Assembly (NCBI RefSeq): GCF_002995795.1
Contig: NZ_PVXN01000011.1
Location: 1 to 64,000, forward strand
DNA: 64,000 nt
Direction: 5' to 3'
Source of the DNA: Clostridium thermopalmarium DSM 5974
GTDB taxonomy: Bacteria; Bacillota; Clostridia; Clostridiales; Clostridiaceae
Below the pieces are notes generated by a model. The model did no database searches, was not told where the DNA came from, and saw only the letters and a list, made by a program, of their open reading frames with translations. Positions 39,767 through 48,385 of this stretch are shown here, in pieces. Both the position numbers and the translations under genes were made by a program. Numbering within the stretch: position 1 is the first letter of the stretch; each line of letters opens with the position of its first letter.

Positions 39767-41947
39767 CTAATTTTTAGTTCTATATACTGCAATTATTCCT
39801 TTTATTTTTCTCATTTTTCTCATAACTTCTTTTAGTTTTTCAATATCAGATATTCTTAGTTTAATAGTTATTATAGCTACATTAGCCTTAGAAGGTTTAG
39901 CATTTACTGCATATAAAGCAATTTTTGTATGGATAATAGCCTCCATTATTTCTGCTAAAATTCCATGCCTATCTTCCGCTCTAACTTCAATTTCCGTAAT
40001 ATATTCTGACTTTCTTGATTTCTCATCTTCCCACTCTACTTCTATAATTCTACTTCCATCATTTAGTATTAAGGCCTTTGCATTTTCACAGTCTTGTCTA
40101 TGTACAGACACACCCCTGCCTTTGGTTATATATCCTGTTATAGCATCGCCTGGAACAGGGTTACAGCATTTTGCAAATCTAACCAACACATTATCTATGC
40201 CCTTAACCCTAACTCCCGGTGAATTGGCTTTCCTTTTATTACTAGATGCATGTTGTAGCTGTTGTTTTATCTCTTCTAAACTTTCTTCTTCCTTTTCTTG
40301 ACTCTTTATAAAACCTATTAATTTATTTATAACAGAAGATGCATTCAGCGCTCCTATAGCAATTGCAACATATAAGTCATCTATTGTATTAAAATTATAT
40401 TTCTTTAATACGCTCTCTAACGCTTCTCCTTTTGCAACTTTCCCAAAGTTAATTCCTTGCCTTTTGCATTCTTTTTCTATAATTTCTTTACCTTTTTCTA
40501 TATTTTCTAGTCTTTTTTCTTTTTTGAACCAAGCTTTTATCTTAGATTTTGCCTGATTACTCTTAGTTATATTTAACCAATCTATACTAGGTCCTTTAGG
40601 CACTGATGATGTCAATACTTCTACTATTTCTCCTGTTTTTAATCTATAATCCAGTGGAACTATTTTACCATTTACCTTTGCCCCTATACATCTATGACCT
40701 ATATCAGTATGAATTCTATAAGCAAAATCTATAGGAGTAGAATCATATGGTAAGTTTATAACTGCCCCTTTTGGAGTAAACACAAAAACCTCATCCGAGA
40801 ACATATCAATTTTAAAGTTTTCCATAAACTCTTCAGGATTGGAAGTTTCTCTTTGCCATTCTAGCACTTCTCTAAGCCAAGCCAATTTAGTCTCAAAATC
40901 TTTATCTTCATTTTTAGCTGTACCTTCTTTATACTTCCAATGGGCTGCAATACCATATTCGGATGTATGATGCATTTCATAAGTCCTTATTTGTATTTCA
41001 AAAGGCTTTCCTTGAGGACCTATCACCGTAGAATGAAGAGATTGGTACATATTAGGTTTAGGCATAGCTATATAATCTTTAAACCTGCCTGGAATTGGCT
41101 TATACATTGTATGAACTATACCTAAAGCTGCATAACAATCTTTTACATCATTAACAAGTATTCTAACTGCTGTCAAATCAAAGATTTGATCAATAGTTTT
41201 ATTTTTAACAACCATCTTTCTGTATATGCTGTAAAAATGCTTAGGTCTTCCCTCTATTTCCGCTTTTATATCCGCAGAATCAAGCTTATCTTTTAACTCT
41301 TTTATTATTTTACTTATATATTCTTCTCTTTCTCTTCTCTTTTCTGCAACTTTTCTCACCAAGTCATAGTATTCATTTGGATGTAGATATCTTAAAGATA
41401 AATCTTCAAGTTCCCATTTTATTTTAGATATGCCTAGCCTATGAGCTAAAGGTGCGTAAATATCTAAAGTTTCTTTTGCTTTTTCTTTTTGCTTTTCAAC
41501 AGGCATATACTTTAAAGTTCTCATATTATGAAGCCTATCGGCTAGTTTTATCAATATGACCCTTATATCTTTAGTCATGGCAAATAGCATTTTTCTTACA
41601 TTTTCCGCCTGTTGTTCTTCCTTGGTCTTATACTCTATTTTACCAAGCTTAGTTACTCCTTCAACTAAATTAGCTATCTCAGAATTAAATTTATCCTCTA
41701 AGTCTTTATAGGTAAATTCAGTATCTTCTATTACATCATGAAGCAAACTTGCTGCAATTGTATTTTCATCAAGACCCATTTCAGCTAAAATACAAGCCAC
41801 CTCAACTGGATGTACAATATAAGGTTCTCCTGAAACTCTTTTTTGCATCTTATGTGCACTTTCAGCATAATTATAGGCCTTAATAATTATCTCTTTATTT
41901 ACATTATTACAGTTTCTATCGATTACTTGTAATAAATCATCCAGCAT
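39767..41947 (-). CDS. relA: Bifunctional (p)ppGpp synthetase/hydrolase
   Basis: The 726-residue long RSH protein has an HD hydrolase domain with intact motif (HPVEVACILAEM, LLHDVIEDTEFT), the synthetase domain (YRKMVVKNKTIDQIFDLTAVRILV, MPKPNMYQSLHSTVIGPQG), TGS domain (EVFVFTPKGAVINLPYDSTPIDFAYRIHTDIGHRC), a zinc-finger/helical part with CCNPVPGD, and a C-terminal ACT domain. It makes and degrades (p)ppGpp in the stringent response. AGGAGAG precedes the ATG. Confidence 0.97.
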   Translation of the reverse strand: MLDDLLQVIDRNCNNVNKEIIIKAYNYAESAHKMQKRVSGEPYIVHPVEVACILAEMGLDENTIAASLLHDVIEDTEFTYKDLEDKFNSEIANLVEGVTKLGKIEYKTKEEQQAENVRKMLFAMTKDIRVILIKLADRLHNMRTLKYMPVEKQKEKAKETLDIYAPLAHRLGISKIKWELEDLSLRYLHPNEYYDLVRKVAEKRREREEYISKIIKELKDKLDSADIKAEIEGRPKHFYSIYRKMVVKNKTIDQIFDLTAVRILVNDVKDCYAALGIVHTMYKPIPGRFKDYIAMPKPNMYQSLHSTVIGPQGKPFEIQIRTYEMHHTSEYGIAAHWKYKEGTAKNEDKDFETKLAWLREVLEWQRETSNPEEFMENFKIDMFSDEVFVFTPKGAVINLPYDSTPIDFAYRIHTDIGHRCIGAKVNGKIVPLDYRLKTGEIVEVLTSSVPKGPSIDWLNITKSNQAKSKIKAWFKKEKRLENIEKGKEIIEKECKRQGINFGKVAKGEALESVLKKYNFNTIDDLYVAIAIGALNASSVINKLIGFIKSQEKEEESLEEIKQQLQHASSNKRKANSPGVRVKGIDNVLVRFAKCCNPVPGDAITGYITKGRGVSVHRQDCENAKALILNDGSRIIEVEWEDEKSRKSEYITEIEVRAEDRHGILAEIMEAIIHTKIALYAVNAKPSKANVAIITIKLRISDIEKLKEVMRKMRKIKGIIAVYRTKN

Positions 41948-41971
41948 ACAAATTCTCTCCTAAAATCAAAA

Positions 41972-41990
41972 GCTGGTTTATATAACCAGC
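41972..41990 (-). terminator. Weak terminator between apt and relA
   Basis: GCTGGTT (41972-41978) and AACCAGC (41984-41990) form a short G/C-rich hairpin followed on the minus strand by TTTTGATTTT. It may end the apt transcript or attenuate read-through into relA. Confidence 0.5.
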
Positions 41991-42058
41991 CGACATTTTT
42001 TATAATAATTATATAATATCATGTAGAACTTTGCAATAAAAACCGCACAGTAATACAA

Positions 42059-42577
42059 TTAGATATCATATTTTACTAAAGACATTACATCATAATTTTT
42101 TAATCTTTCTCTTCCTTTTAAATCTGTTAACTCAATTATAAAGTCAACACTTACAACTTCTCCTCCAAGCTTCTCAATCAATTTTATTACAGATTCTATA
42201 GTTCCTCCAGTAGCAAGCAAATCATCTACTATTGCTACTCTTTGACCTGGCTTTATAGCATCTTTATGCATTTGTAAAGTATCAGTGCCATACTCTAAAT
42301 CATAATCAACGCTTATTGTTTCGCATGGTAGTTTACCTTTTTTTCTTACAGGCACAAATCCAGCACCTAAAGCGTATGCAACTGGAGTACCAAATAAAAA
42401 TCCTCTAGCTTCTGGTCCAACAATTATATCTATATTCTTATCTTTTAGATAGTCTACTATTTGATCTATAGAACTCTTAAAAGCTTCTCCATTACTTAAT
42501 AGTGTTGTTACATCCTTAAAACTTATTCCTTCCTTTGGAAATCCTTCAATTATTCTTATATTTTCTTTTAAATTCAA
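42059..42577 (-). CDS. apt: Adenine phosphoribosyltransferase
   Basis: 172 residues with the APRT start ([25 protein letters not shown]), adenine-specific [10 protein letters not shown] and PRPP-binding motif [13 protein letters not shown] near 123-135. It salvages adenine to AMP. GGGGGAATA lies before the ATG. It lies between the RecJ-like gene and relA as in other Firmicutes. Confidence 0.96.
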   Translation of the reverse strand: MNLKENIRIIEGFPKEGISFKDVTTLLSNGEAFKSSIDQIVDYLKDKNIDIIVGPEARGFLFGTPVAYALGAGFVPVRKKGKLPCETISVDYDLEYGTDTLQMHKDAIKPGQRVAIVDDLLATGGTIESVIKLIEKLGGEVVSVDFIIELTDLKGRERLKNYDVMSLVKYDI

Positions 42578-42696
42578 CTTATATTCCCCCTATATCTATA
42601 TACAGATACACATTATTTTTTATTAATTCGTACTTATAAATTATATATTAAAGTCGCTCTTTTATTCAAGAGTAATTAACAATCTACGATGATATT

Positions 42697-43581
42697 TTAA
42701 TAGTTTAATAATCCAATTTTCAATTTTCTAGTTTTATTCATGTATTTTGCTATCTGCTCTGCTCTTTCTTTATCTAAAGTTGTAAAAAGTTCAACGGCTA
42801 TTCTGGCATCATCCATTCTTCCTATGGCATTTATTTTAGGCATAATAATATTGCTTAGATATAATAGCGCCTCATAATCTATATTATCTATATTATTAAT
42901 CTTTCTTATAGCATTTATACCATAATTATTTGTATTAGATAGGTATTTCATGCCTTTTTTAAGCATAATAAGATTTTCTCCAACTAAAGATTTACCTGAT
43001 GAAACTATACCTATGGCTACTAAATCTAAGTATTTTTCTATGCAATTCATATGATATTGCTTTGCTATAGCATAAGCCAGTTTATATACTACACCTACTG
43101 CATTTAAATCCTTAAAAGGGTAAGGACACCCTGGCTGATTGGGATTAATGACTATTGTATTAGGAATTAAATCTTTAGGATGATGATAATCTGTAATAAT
43201 AATATCTATTCCAAGTTTTCTACATAATTCTACTTCCTCAAATGAATTAATACCGCATCCTACTGTAATTATTAAATCTGCACCTAATAATTTTATATGG
43301 TCCTCTATGACCTTGGAATTAAATATGTTTTCTTCTATAGTATCTGGTATGTAATATTCTACATTTGCATTTAAGTATTTCAAAATGAGCATAAGCAAAG
43401 AAACACTGGTAATTCCATCCACGTCATATGAACCATAGACAACTATTCTTTCTCTATGGTTAACAGCTTTAGTAATTCTACTTAGTCCTTTTTCTAATCC
43501 CATTAGCAAAAATGAATCATATAAATTTGTTAAATTTAATAAATCATTATACGAATCATCATAAGAATAATATTTTTTCAT
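42697..43581 (-). CDS. Short RecJ-like DHH-family protein, probably catalytically inactive
   Basis: The 294-residue product aligns with the N-terminal DHH domain of RecJ: VVYGSYDVDGITS (Asp53, Asp55 kept), NPNQPGCPYPFKDLNAVGVVYKLAYAI, NAIGRMDDARIAVEL. Three RecJ metal-binding sites are lost: VDCG is VGCG (Gly108), TDHH is TDYH (Tyr132), and IADV is VSSG (Ser195). The DHHA1 and OB domains are absent; only about 120 bases remain before apt. It occupies the normal recJ place (secF-recJ-apt) and has its own promoter and GGGGG ribosome site. Nuclease activity is unlikely; a binding or regulatory role is possible. Confidence 0.85.
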   Translation of the reverse strand: MKKYYSYDDSYNDLLNLTNLYDSFLLMGLEKGLSRITKAVNHRERIVVYGSYDVDGITSVSLLMLILKYLNANVEYYIPDTIEENIFNSKVIEDHIKLLGADLIITVGCGINSFEEVELCRKLGIDIIITDYHHPKDLIPNTIVINPNQPGCPYPFKDLNAVGVVYKLAYAIAKQYHMNCIEKYLDLVAIGIVSSGKSLVGENLIMLKKGMKYLSNTNNYGINAIRKINNIDNIDYEALLYLSNIIMPKINAIGRMDDARIAVELFTTLDKERAEQIAKYMNKTRKLKIGLLNY

Positions 43582-43618
43582 ACATATAATCCCCCAGAAT
43601 TTATAGGAAGCAAATAAT

Positions 43619-43647
43619 ATTATAATTTAAATTCTTCATTATTACAA
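43619..43647 (-). promoter_or_regulatory. Sigma-A promoter of the RecJ-like gene
   Basis: TTGTAA (43642-43647) and TATAAT (43619-43624) are 17 bases apart, between the secF terminator and the RecJ-like start. The gene is therefore probably expressed on its own. Confidence 0.65.
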
Positions 43648-43680
43648 ATACTTTTTTATAAATCGACAATATGCATATAA

Positions 43681-43716
43681 AAATAAAGCTAATCCTGCAA
43701 AGAACTAGCTTTATTT
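43681..43716 (-). terminator. Terminator of secDF
   Basis: AAATAAAGCTA (43681-43691) and TAGCTTTATTT (43706-43716) form an 11-bp stem with a 14-base loop, 16 bases after the secF stop; on the minus strand a T tract follows. Confidence 0.78.
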
Positions 43717-43731
43717 TATAGAATCATTTTA

Positions 43732-44610
43732 TTATGCTGCTACTTTTTTTCTATTTTTCTCATATTTTTTTAGAAGAACCCATATAGGACTTGCTACGAA
43801 TATAGAAGAATAAGCTCCTGATACAATACCTATTATTAGAGGAAATGCAAATTCTCTAACCGATGGAACAAATATATAAACAGCCACTATTGTAATCAAT
43901 GTAGTCAAACTTGTATTAATAGATCTTGACATGGTTTGAGTTACACTTGTATTAACAATTTCAGTTATATTTTTCCCCCTCATTTTTTTTCTATTTTCTC
44001 TTATTCTGTCAAATATTACTATAGTATCATTAATAGAGTATCCTATTATAGTAAGCATTGCTGCTATAAAAGGAGAATTTACCGGTATTTGAAAAATAGC
44101 ATATACACCTATAGTTACTAGAACGTCATGAACTAATGCTAAAATAGCTGATATTCCAAATTTTATTTCAAATCTAAATCCTACGTATATAAGCATAGCT
44201 GCTGTTGCAACTAGCAGTGCATTTACTGTCTTTTTCTTCAGCTCATTACCTACAGAAGGACCAACATTGTTTTGTGATAATAGTGCTTTTTCTTCAAGTT
44301 TATATTTACCTTTTAGCTCGTTGAACATTTTACTTATGCTGTCACTATTTAGATTATTGCTTTTAATCTCTAATTGCGTCTCATTAGCTATATAAGTTAA
44401 TGCTTGAGAATCGTATTTTTTTATTATTGTATCAGCTTCTTCTTTTACCTGCTGATTAAAATTTTTACCCATCTCTATTGTAACTACAGTACCACCTTGA
44501 AAATCTATTCCATAGTTTAAGCCTTTAACTCCTAATGCTATCATACCAACAACTATTGTGATGATTGATATAGCAAACCATACTTTTGTTTTTTCTACAA
44601 TCTTTAGCAT
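43732..44610 (-). CDS. secF: Protein translocase subunit SecF
   Basis: 292 residues. One membrane helix near 10-30, a SecD/F signature LNYGIDFQGGTVVTIEM, an extracellular domain, then five membrane helices including GYSINDTIVIFDRIRENR. It works with SecD as a proton-driven factor at the Sec translocon. The start follows the secD stop by five bases. Separate secD and secF genes differ from the fused secDF of B. subtilis. Confidence 0.96.
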   Translation of the reverse strand: MLKIVEKTKVWFAISIITIVVGMIALGVKGLNYGIDFQGGTVVTIEMGKNFNQQVKEEADTIIKKYDSQALTYIANETQLEIKSNNLNSDSISKMFNELKGKYKLEEKALLSQNNVGPSVGNELKKKTVNALLVATAAMLIYVGFRFEIKFGISAILALVHDVLVTIGVYAIFQIPVNSPFIAAMLTIIGYSINDTIVIFDRIRENRKKMRGKNITEIVNTSVTQTMSRSINTSLTTLITIVAVYIFVPSVREFAFPLIIGIVSGAYSSIFVASPIWVLLKKYEKNRKKVAA

Positions 44611-44615
44611 GCTCC

Positions 44616-45881
44616 TTACCCCCTCTTAACGCCGAAATGAGAAACATTATTTAAGATTCCCATTTCCATACCTAGTTTAATCAGTGCTTTTGTAATTGTA
44701 AGGGCAGTAAAAATACTTATTATTATACCTATCATAAGAGTAGTTGCAAAACCTTTTACAGCACCTGAGCCTAAATAATATAATACTACGGCTGCTATAA
44801 TAGTTGTAATGTTAGAATCTAGTATTGAAGATAATGCTCTATTAAAACCTGCATCTACTGCCGTTTTAATACTTTTACCTAACTTTAGCTCTTCTTTTAT
44901 CCTTTCAAATATAAGTACATTAGCATCAACAGCCATACCTACAGTAAGCAAAAATCCTGCAATACCGGATAAAGTTAATGTAACTCCAACTGCTGCAAAA
45001 GTTCCTAAAACTAATATAACATAAATAATTAAGGCAATACTAGCCATAATGCCTGGTCTTCTATAGTAAATAATCATAAATAATAGTATTAAACTTATTC
45101 CAATTGCTCCTGCTTTCATACTTAAAGGAAGAGCATTTGAACCTAGAGTAGCTCCAACTGTTTTAAATTCAACAGCTTCTAGGGTTACTGGAAGTGCTCC
45201 TGACTTTATTATGTTTGCTTGTCTTTTAGCTTCTTCTAGCGACTTACTTCCTGTTATAGTTGCTTTTCCATTTGTTATAACTGATTGTACTGTAGGACTA
45301 GTAAGCAATTCTTCATCCATATATATTGATATAGGCTGGTTAAGAAACTTTTTAGTAGCTTCTGCAAATTTTTTTGTTCCCTCAGATTTAAGCTCAAGTC
45401 CTATTGTTGGATTTCCCATATCATCTAAATATGCTGTTGCATTTTCAACATCGCTACCTGTTAAAATAACTTTATCATCTGGCCCTTTAAATTCAAGTTT
45501 ACCAGTTTTTCCTATGCTATCTAAAACTTTTTTAGAATCAAACTCTCCAGGAATTTCAATTCTTATTTTATTTTTTCCTTCTCTTTGAATTGAAATTTCC
45601 TTTACTCCATCTGGATTAACTCTCATAGATAGCATCTCTATAGTTCTTTCTATAGTGTCATTATCTACATTATCAGCTTTAATTTCTTCCAGCACGGATA
45701 TACCACCTTGTAAGTCTAATCCTCTATTTATAGCCTCACTAAATGGTTTTACTCTATATCCAAAAATATTTTTAATTCCTGCAAATCCACTATAAGCTAA
45801 TAAGCCAACAAGGCATACTAAAACTATAAAAATAACTGTGCTTTTAGTCTTTTGGGACTTATTGCTTCTTACGTTTCTCAT
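44616..45881 (-). CDS. secD: Protein translocase subunit SecD
   Basis: 421 residues from ATG at 45881, chosen for AAGGGGGAT; an earlier start at 45899 is open. One N-terminal membrane helix, LNRGLDLQGG-type signature (INRGLDLQGGISVLEEI), a large extracytoplasmic domain, then five helices with VGMAVDANVLIFERIKEEL. It forms a complex with SecF that helps late steps of protein export. Confidence 0.96.
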   Translation of the reverse strand: MRNVRSNKSQKTKSTVIFIVLVCLVGLLAYSGFAGIKNIFGYRVKPFSEAINRGLDLQGGISVLEEIKADNVDNDTIERTIEMLSMRVNPDGVKEISIQREGKNKIRIEIPGEFDSKKVLDSIGKTGKLEFKGPDDKVILTGSDVENATAYLDDMGNPTIGLELKSEGTKKFAEATKKFLNQPISIYMDEELLTSPTVQSVITNGKATITGSKSLEEAKRQANIIKSGALPVTLEAVEFKTVGATLGSNALPLSMKAGAIGISLILLFMIIYYRRPGIMASIALIIYVILVLGTFAAVGVTLTLSGIAGFLLTVGMAVDANVLIFERIKEELKLGKSIKTAVDAGFNRALSSILDSNITTIIAAVVLYYLGSGAVKGFATTLMIGIIISIFTALTITKALIKLGMEMGILNNVSHFGVKRG

Positions 45882-45971
45882 GTTTATCCCCCTTCGCACT
45901 TTGTTTTAAGCATAATTATAATTTATTATATTACTTTTAAACATTATAGTCAATAATAGGTAATTGTTGTA

Positions 45972-47342
45972 CTATTCTTCCATTTTTTTTGCTTTTAGTG
46001 CAATAGCACATTCTATTCTCTTTTTTTGCATTTCACATCCTATTTCATAAGGCACATGGATATCTCCATTAAAATTATAGTTATTAGCTTGACATCCACC
46101 GCTGCAGTAAAATCTTGCCCAACACTCTTTACAAATTGGTTTGTTATATATATGTGCAGCTTTAAATTTTTTTCCAATATTCCAATTTATTTTTTCATCT
46201 TCATCGAATATAGTTCCTATTTTAAAGTCTTCATTTCCTACAAATTGATGACATGGATATATATCTCCATCTGGTGTCACAGCTATATATTCATGTCCTG
46301 CTCCACATCCTGATATTCTCTTATAAACACAAGGACCTCCTTGAAGATCTATATTAAAGTGATAAAATTTAAATTCATTTCCTTCCTTTTGTCTTTGAAG
46401 CATATCTTTATATAATTTATCATAATTTTCAAATATAGTAGGTAAATCTTCTTTTCTCAAAGATAATGGGTGCTCATCTGGAAGAACTACTGGTTCCACT
46501 GATATTTCTTTAAAACCTAAATCTGCAAAATGCTTTATGTCCTCATAAAAATCAGTGTTATCCCTTGTAAAAGTTCCTCTTACATAATAAGATTTAGATT
46601 TATCTCTTTTCTCTACCATTCTTTCTATTTTAGGAAGAATGTCTTCATAGGTTCCTTTCCCGTCTACCCTTATTCTAGCATTATCATTTACTTTTTTTCT
46701 TCCATCAATGCTTAAAACTATGTTCCCCATTTCTTTATCAATATAGTCCATAATTTCTTCCGTTAAAAGAGTAGCATTAGTAGTCATAGTAAATCTTATT
46801 ACTTTATTATGAATTTTTTCTTGCTCTCTTGCATAAGCTACAATTTCCTTTATTTCTTTTAAAGCTATTAATGGTTCTCCACCAAATAAATCTATCTCTA
46901 TGTTTCTTCTAGGTCCACTGTGAGAAATAACAAAATCTATTGCTTTTTTACCAACTTCAGGAGACATAACTTTTCTTGCCCCATGATACTTACCTTCATC
47001 TGCAAAGCAATATTTACACCTTAGATTACAATCATGAGTAATGTTAAGGCATAAGGCTTTTATAAAGTCTTTAGAATTTTGGCTACTTAATGCTATATCT
47101 TCATAGCTGTCTTTTGAATATAAATAGCCTTCTTTTTTAAGTTCAAGTATTTCTTCATAAGCTTCATCTATATCCTGAGCAGAATACTTATGCCCAAATT
47201 CTTTAATAAGTTCTTCCTTTGACTTAAGTATATTGTCATCTAACAAATCATAAACCAGTTCATCAACTATATGTACTGAACCTGTGTTTACATCTAATAT
47301 AAAAAATTCTCCATCCTGAATAAATTTATGTATTAGTGCCAA
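45972..47342 (-). CDS. scfB: SCIFF peptide maturase, thioether-forming radical SAM/SPASM enzyme
   Basis: 456 residues from a TTG at 47342, which has GGAGG eight bases upstream and gives the typical N-terminus MALIHKFIQDGEFFILDVNTGSVHIVDE (first residue read as Met); an upstream TTG at 47369 would lie in the hairpin. Radical SAM cluster CNLRCKYC (Cys105, 109, 112), FGGEPL, and a C-terminal SPASM set (GCGAGHEY, YPCHQF, CKECWARFYCSGGC). An N-terminal peptide-recognition domain precedes the radical SAM part. It forms Cys thioether cross-links in the SCIFF peptide encoded just upstream. Confidence 0.95.
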   Translation of the reverse strand: MALIHKFIQDGEFFILDVNTGSVHIVDELVYDLLDDNILKSKEELIKEFGHKYSAQDIDEAYEEILELKKEGYLYSKDSYEDIALSSQNSKDFIKALCLNITHDCNLRCKYCFADEGKYHGARKVMSPEVGKKAIDFVISHSGPRRNIEIDLFGGEPLIALKEIKEIVAYAREQEKIHNKVIRFTMTTNATLLTEEIMDYIDKEMGNIVLSIDGRKKVNDNARIRVDGKGTYEDILPKIERMVEKRDKSKSYYVRGTFTRDNTDFYEDIKHFADLGFKEISVEPVVLPDEHPLSLRKEDLPTIFENYDKLYKDMLQRQKEGNEFKFYHFNIDLQGGPCVYKRISGCGAGHEYIAVTPDGDIYPCHQFVGNEDFKIGTIFDEDEKINWNIGKKFKAAHIYNKPICKECWARFYCSGGCQANNYNFNGDIHVPYEIGCEMQKKRIECAIALKAKKMEE

Positions 47343-47369
47343 TTTCTTTTCCTCCTTATATAAGTACAA

Positions 47370-47392
47370 AGCAGTAACTTTGCGTTACTGCT
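47370..47392 (-). promoter_or_regulatory. Hairpin between SCIFF peptide and maturase genes
   Basis: AGCAGTAAC (47370-47378) and GTTACTGCT (47384-47392) form a 9-bp perfect stem with a five-base loop, between the peptide stop and the maturase ribosome site. The following T content is low, so partial termination or RNA stabilisation is more likely than full termination. It could keep peptide mRNA in excess over enzyme. Confidence 0.65.
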
Positions 47393-47404
47393 CATTTTAA
47401 GATA

Positions 47405-47542
47405 TTAATTTTCACAAGCTAAGTTAGCAACTGTGCAAGATGTTTTACATGCTGATTGACATGAGTTAGCACATTCTTTGCAACCTGGTTTATTTAAACT
47501 TTCTTTTATGTTTTGTTTGTTTACTGTTTTAATATGTTTCAT
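47405..47542 (-). CDS. scfA: SCIFF (six cysteines in forty-five residues) precursor peptide
   Basis: A 45-residue peptide beginning MKHIKTVNKQNIKESLNKPG, with Cys at 21, 24, 28, 32, 36 and 43: exactly six Cys in 45 residues. GGAGGG precedes the ATG by eight bases. The C-terminal part (CKECANSCQSACKTSC ...) is the core that ScfB cross-links. SCIFF peptides are nearly universal in Clostridia; their role is not established. The gene lies immediately before scfB. Confidence 0.95.
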   Translation of the reverse strand: MKHIKTVNKQNIKESLNKPGCKECANSCQSACKTSCTVANLACEN

Positions 47543-47616
47543 ATAAATCCCTCCATCGTCACTATAAAATTGTACTGTAAGATTATATCACACATTTTTT
47601 ATTAAATAAAGCAATT

Positions 47617-47985
47617 TTATATATTTATACCTAGCATACCAGAAAGTGTACCTACAAAAAGAGCTAAAACTATTCTAAGTATTCCATAGCTTGAAATACT
47701 AAAACCCCTTCCGTTAAGTGCTGATACTAAAAAAACAACTAACATGTATATAATTGCAACAGAAAGTCCAATAAGCCATCCTCTTTTTTGTATCTTTTTT
47801 ACAGAGTATATGGAACCATACATTACACTAAAGGCTGTTATAGCTACAAAATATACCGAATCTATTTTGGGATTGGATTTTACGAAGTACGTTACTACAG
47901 AATAGAGAATTAACATGGCCAGGGTAAGAAAAAATCCTCTAATTACTCCTTGCCCAATAAAGATTAGATTGCCCTTTTCCTCCAC
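47617..47985 (-). CDS. TIGR04086 family membrane protein
   Basis: 122 residues with four predicted membrane segments (VIRGFFLTLAMLILYSVVTYF, VYFVAITAFSVMYGSIYSV, GWLIGLSVAIIYMLVVFLV, ILRIVLALFVGTLSGMLGI). The start is a GTG at 47985 with AGGAGGTG upstream. The family is known from Clostridia and Bacilli, near yajC/secDF (B. subtilis yrzE position); function unknown. Confidence 0.8.
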   Translation of the reverse strand: MEEKGNLIFIGQGVIRGFFLTLAMLILYSVVTYFVKSNPKIDSVYFVAITAFSVMYGSIYSVKKIQKRGWLIGLSVAIIYMLVVFLVSALNGRGFSISSYGILRIVLALFVGTLSGMLGINI

Positions 47986-48048
47986 CTAAAACACCTCCTA
48001 TCTACTAATATCTATGTATCTAAGAAGTGTTTTATTCCTGGCTTTAGA

Positions 48049-48339
48049 CTATTTTTCCTCTAACTTTTCACTTAAGACAGCTGCAATACCATTCTTTTTT
48101 ATTTTAAACCTTATTCTATCAGGCCCTGATTCTATTATAGCAAAATCATCTTCAAGTTTTACAATTTTGCCTATAATTCCTCCTCTTGTCAATATCTCAT
48201 CATTTATTTTCATTCCTTCTAACATATCATTGTATTTTTTTCTTCTTTTTCTTTCTGGAACCAATATAATTATGTAGAATAAGCCTAACATAATTACAAA
48301 TGGTAATGCAGCGGCTATAAGACTACTTCCTTGTGTCAT
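48049..48339 (-). CDS. yajC: Preprotein translocase subunit YajC
   Basis: 96 residues with one N-terminal membrane helix (ALPFVIMLGLFYIIILVPERKRRKKYNDML) and the conserved GDEVLT-type segment INDEILTRGGIIGKIVKLEDDFAIIESG. It is an accessory part of SecDF. GAGGTG precedes the ATG. Lies between tgt and the TIGR04086 gene. Confidence 0.95.
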   Translation of the reverse strand: MTQGSSLIAAALPFVIMLGLFYIIILVPERKRRKKYNDMLEGMKINDEILTRGGIIGKIVKLEDDFAIIESGPDRIRFKIKKNGIAAVLSEKLEEK

Positions 48340-48385
48340 AATTTCACCTCTTCTCTTTAATATAATATTTTCTGACTATGTCGTC

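Noticed and set aside
42578-42696. A frameshift separating the RecJ-like protein from missing C-terminal domains
   Set aside because: Only about 120 bases lie before apt and no RecJ-like sequence is readable there in any frame; the missing domains are truly absent.
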